From assembly GCA_918797485.1 (NCBI GenBank), contig CAKKNE010000006.1, forward strand, positions 1,302,001 to 1,366,000: 64,000 nt of DNA. The letters run 5' to 3'. A program made the position numbers and the translations under genes. How positions within the stretch are numbered: the first letter of the stretch is position 1; the number at the start of each line of letters is the position of its first letter. The notes below the pieces were generated by a model. The model had not been told where the DNA came from, made no database searches, and saw only the letters and a list, made by a program, of their open reading frames with translations. The DNA comes from Pelagomonas calceolata. Taxonomy: Eukaryota; Sar; Pelagophyceae; Pelagomonadales; Pelagomonadaceae. Positions 63,901-64,000 of the stretch are shown here, piece after piece.

Positions 63901-64000
63901 AGGGACTTGTGCTGGATGTAGAATTGATCGATCTCGCCGGACCGCATGCGCTTGTCGTTCCGCGACAGGATCCACGCCGCCAGCGCCGTGCAGATGGTCT
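60966..64000 (-). CDS. USP/UCH-related deubiquitinase paralog E, 5' end outside window
   Basis: The frame is open to the window edge beyond the Met at 63947 (upstream residues ...LAAWILSRNDKRM), so the start lies outside. Visible order: a lysine-rich segment (GVSWLNDDLLEKYGLRRHIP); Gln/Glu/Arg coiled coil; the MIU-like motif EEASLALARRLMAEDAA; helical repeats as in A (LPPLEQVRLVRRLEKG, VADRYALTS, CVRKLRAL); a long Pro-rich linker with AWGAV/AWGAP/AWGSN words; and the peptidase domain. The triad is intact: Cys in RRSNCALDAIVAVL (codon 61914-61916), His in NAHYTAFVR (codon 61167-61169) and Asp in HHDRQ. CRRCGH and CDKCRAP are the zinc-type pairs. It is the most diverged of the four intact peptidase domains. 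Confidence 0.85.
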   Translation of the reverse strand, partial: TICTALAAWILSRNDKRMRSGEIDQFYIQHKSLPRKKGVSWLNDDLLEKYGLRRHIPKGDKSFFYIEAIPKSVTPKPLNSPWSLVAAGAKTEPPLGSDPVYDPTSARRPIGAIGAPRIDHEAERREAFLAEQRRLQAQAQAERELLLQREREEAERRRVAQAQSEEASLALARRLMAEDAAALGQRAEPEFQSVSSQPKQRSARQEEASASSSAFDPVPSVHVARRRTDAFVSSHGVDASACAALRALPPLEQVRLVRRLEKGRSADGFQNWSALVLSATKKRDNFAALAKELKTLEPALCRVADRYALTSQTVHALSQLAKHDQTKIGHRLDEPGYVDNVANVEGFVARCFRQRDVVRALLREDRHGRCLEPELTVAIRALAVELDERCVRKLRALPSNKQRHAAACLEVIDFAGIANASGFVSAAVDKGTLFERAPEPPEKPVVAPPPPPKPAQQPKAWAAPAPAPEPPIIQKAPGPAWGAVGRAPGADRAPPPEPPPARAPPAMAPPPARAAPGPPAPVGPPGAGRPAPVGAPGAPPAPARAPGAAWGAVGPPPPPRRPEPDPRIAPPAWGAPEPPPAWGSNGPPPPPPQQSKAPGFDRAIGGGNAFASAWEPGRLVQTPRSPPRDLAPPGLPRSPISPPLQPRASPMSSPLGAPPPGLHGDDYIPPNLVDVPRPSDAIPEGLVDVQRRSNCALDAIVAVLCRCPTFVRAAGRPSQGDSRALRALDASLQAAERGANSDAAVDALREALASSGDDTVIRAELKTRGAHLDVAEVLGEVVNVARPSAQQALRTRGRVSQQACRRCGHFNDDFVDDVELNELARSAPAAALVHAAETNGSLERVYLEAHAHAPKTCDKCRAPQACDVDVLLEQSARALVLSVGWPSSNVSSDDVLALLAFVGRSGARDCGRAGAIWPDRVFAAAGNNARPLDLLAVVVFQNAHYTAFVRSPDGADAWTHHDRQARIHVGAWTDVVRRCATATSPMLPYLLVYDELVAADPTAIFDSLRI

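Noticed and set aside
1-64000. CRISPR arrays, operons, ribosome binding sites
   Set aside because: Introns, nuclear gene content and repeat types show eukaryotic DNA; no spaced palindromic repeat array is present.
1-64000. tRNA, rRNA or snRNA genes
   Set aside because: I found no T-loop/anticodon pattern or rRNA-like stretch; the one ggttcgaaacc word (455) lies inside the kelch coding frame.

Overview
The window is nuclear DNA of a compact, GC-rich, intron-poor microbial eukaryote. Several points suggest a photosynthetic stramenopile of the pelagophyte (Aureococcus-like) type. There are four introner-type introns with terminal inverted repeats. There are plastid-style bipartite presequences (signal peptide followed by an ASAFAP-like boundary), and typically eukaryotic genes such as the RNA polymerase I largest subunit and a Nup205-like nucleoporin. 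There are also repeat-rich secreted proteins with DSYGDGICC, LNR-like, REJ and GPS modules. The organism assignment is an inference; I ran no search.

Layout. 1-1050: 3' part of a kelch-repeat gene. 1230-2774: a secreted DUF3431 protein. 3032-15618: a very large secreted or cell-surface locus (two tandem subtilase units, LNR-like repeats with Tyr-Ser tracts, then Pro/Ser/Thr stalks, REJ and GPS). A 1-nt deletion in the second copy of a ~528-bp tandem duplication splits it into two reading frames. 15932-16915: plastid-type MsrA with an introner. 17309-18925 (-): a MurL-like PP-loop epimerase with an introner. 19282-21581: a GT34-like glycosyltransferase with an introner. 21607-22602 (-): an F-box-like protein. 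22956-27806: the Pol I largest subunit. 27822-28742 (-): a dual-specificity phosphatase. 29201-30001: a conserved-looking unknown with a short introner. 30371-31090: a predicted plastid protein. 31209-33668 (-): an orphan. 33935-39622 (-): Nup205-like. 40048-41757: a J-domain coiled-coil protein. 41898-44468 (-): a type I membrane protein whose signal-peptide exon I propose. 44822-46156 (-): an FN3 protein. 46526-47059 (-): a ClpP-like pseudoprotease.

47305-64000 (all -) is a tandem array of four genes and one truncated copy of a USP/UCH-related cysteine peptidase family. The catalytic C-terminal domain is nearly constant. The N-terminal parts are shuffled: a DEK_C-like start, Ala/Glu/Arg coiled coils with a MIU/UIM-like motif, helical repeats, Pro-rich linkers studded with Trp-Gly, and in one gene an RRM plus a CCCH finger.

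Two genome-scale patterns cut across the genes. First, the four introners share 15-nt inverted ends and a 19-nt core, lie in both orientations, and are best spliced at a GT exactly 8 nt outside the element, which is the first base of the target-site duplication. Second, a motif built from GCTAGCG and GTAAGACACTAGCA recurs in intergenic DNA, mostly 60-200 bp upstream of start codons and in the same orientation as the gene.
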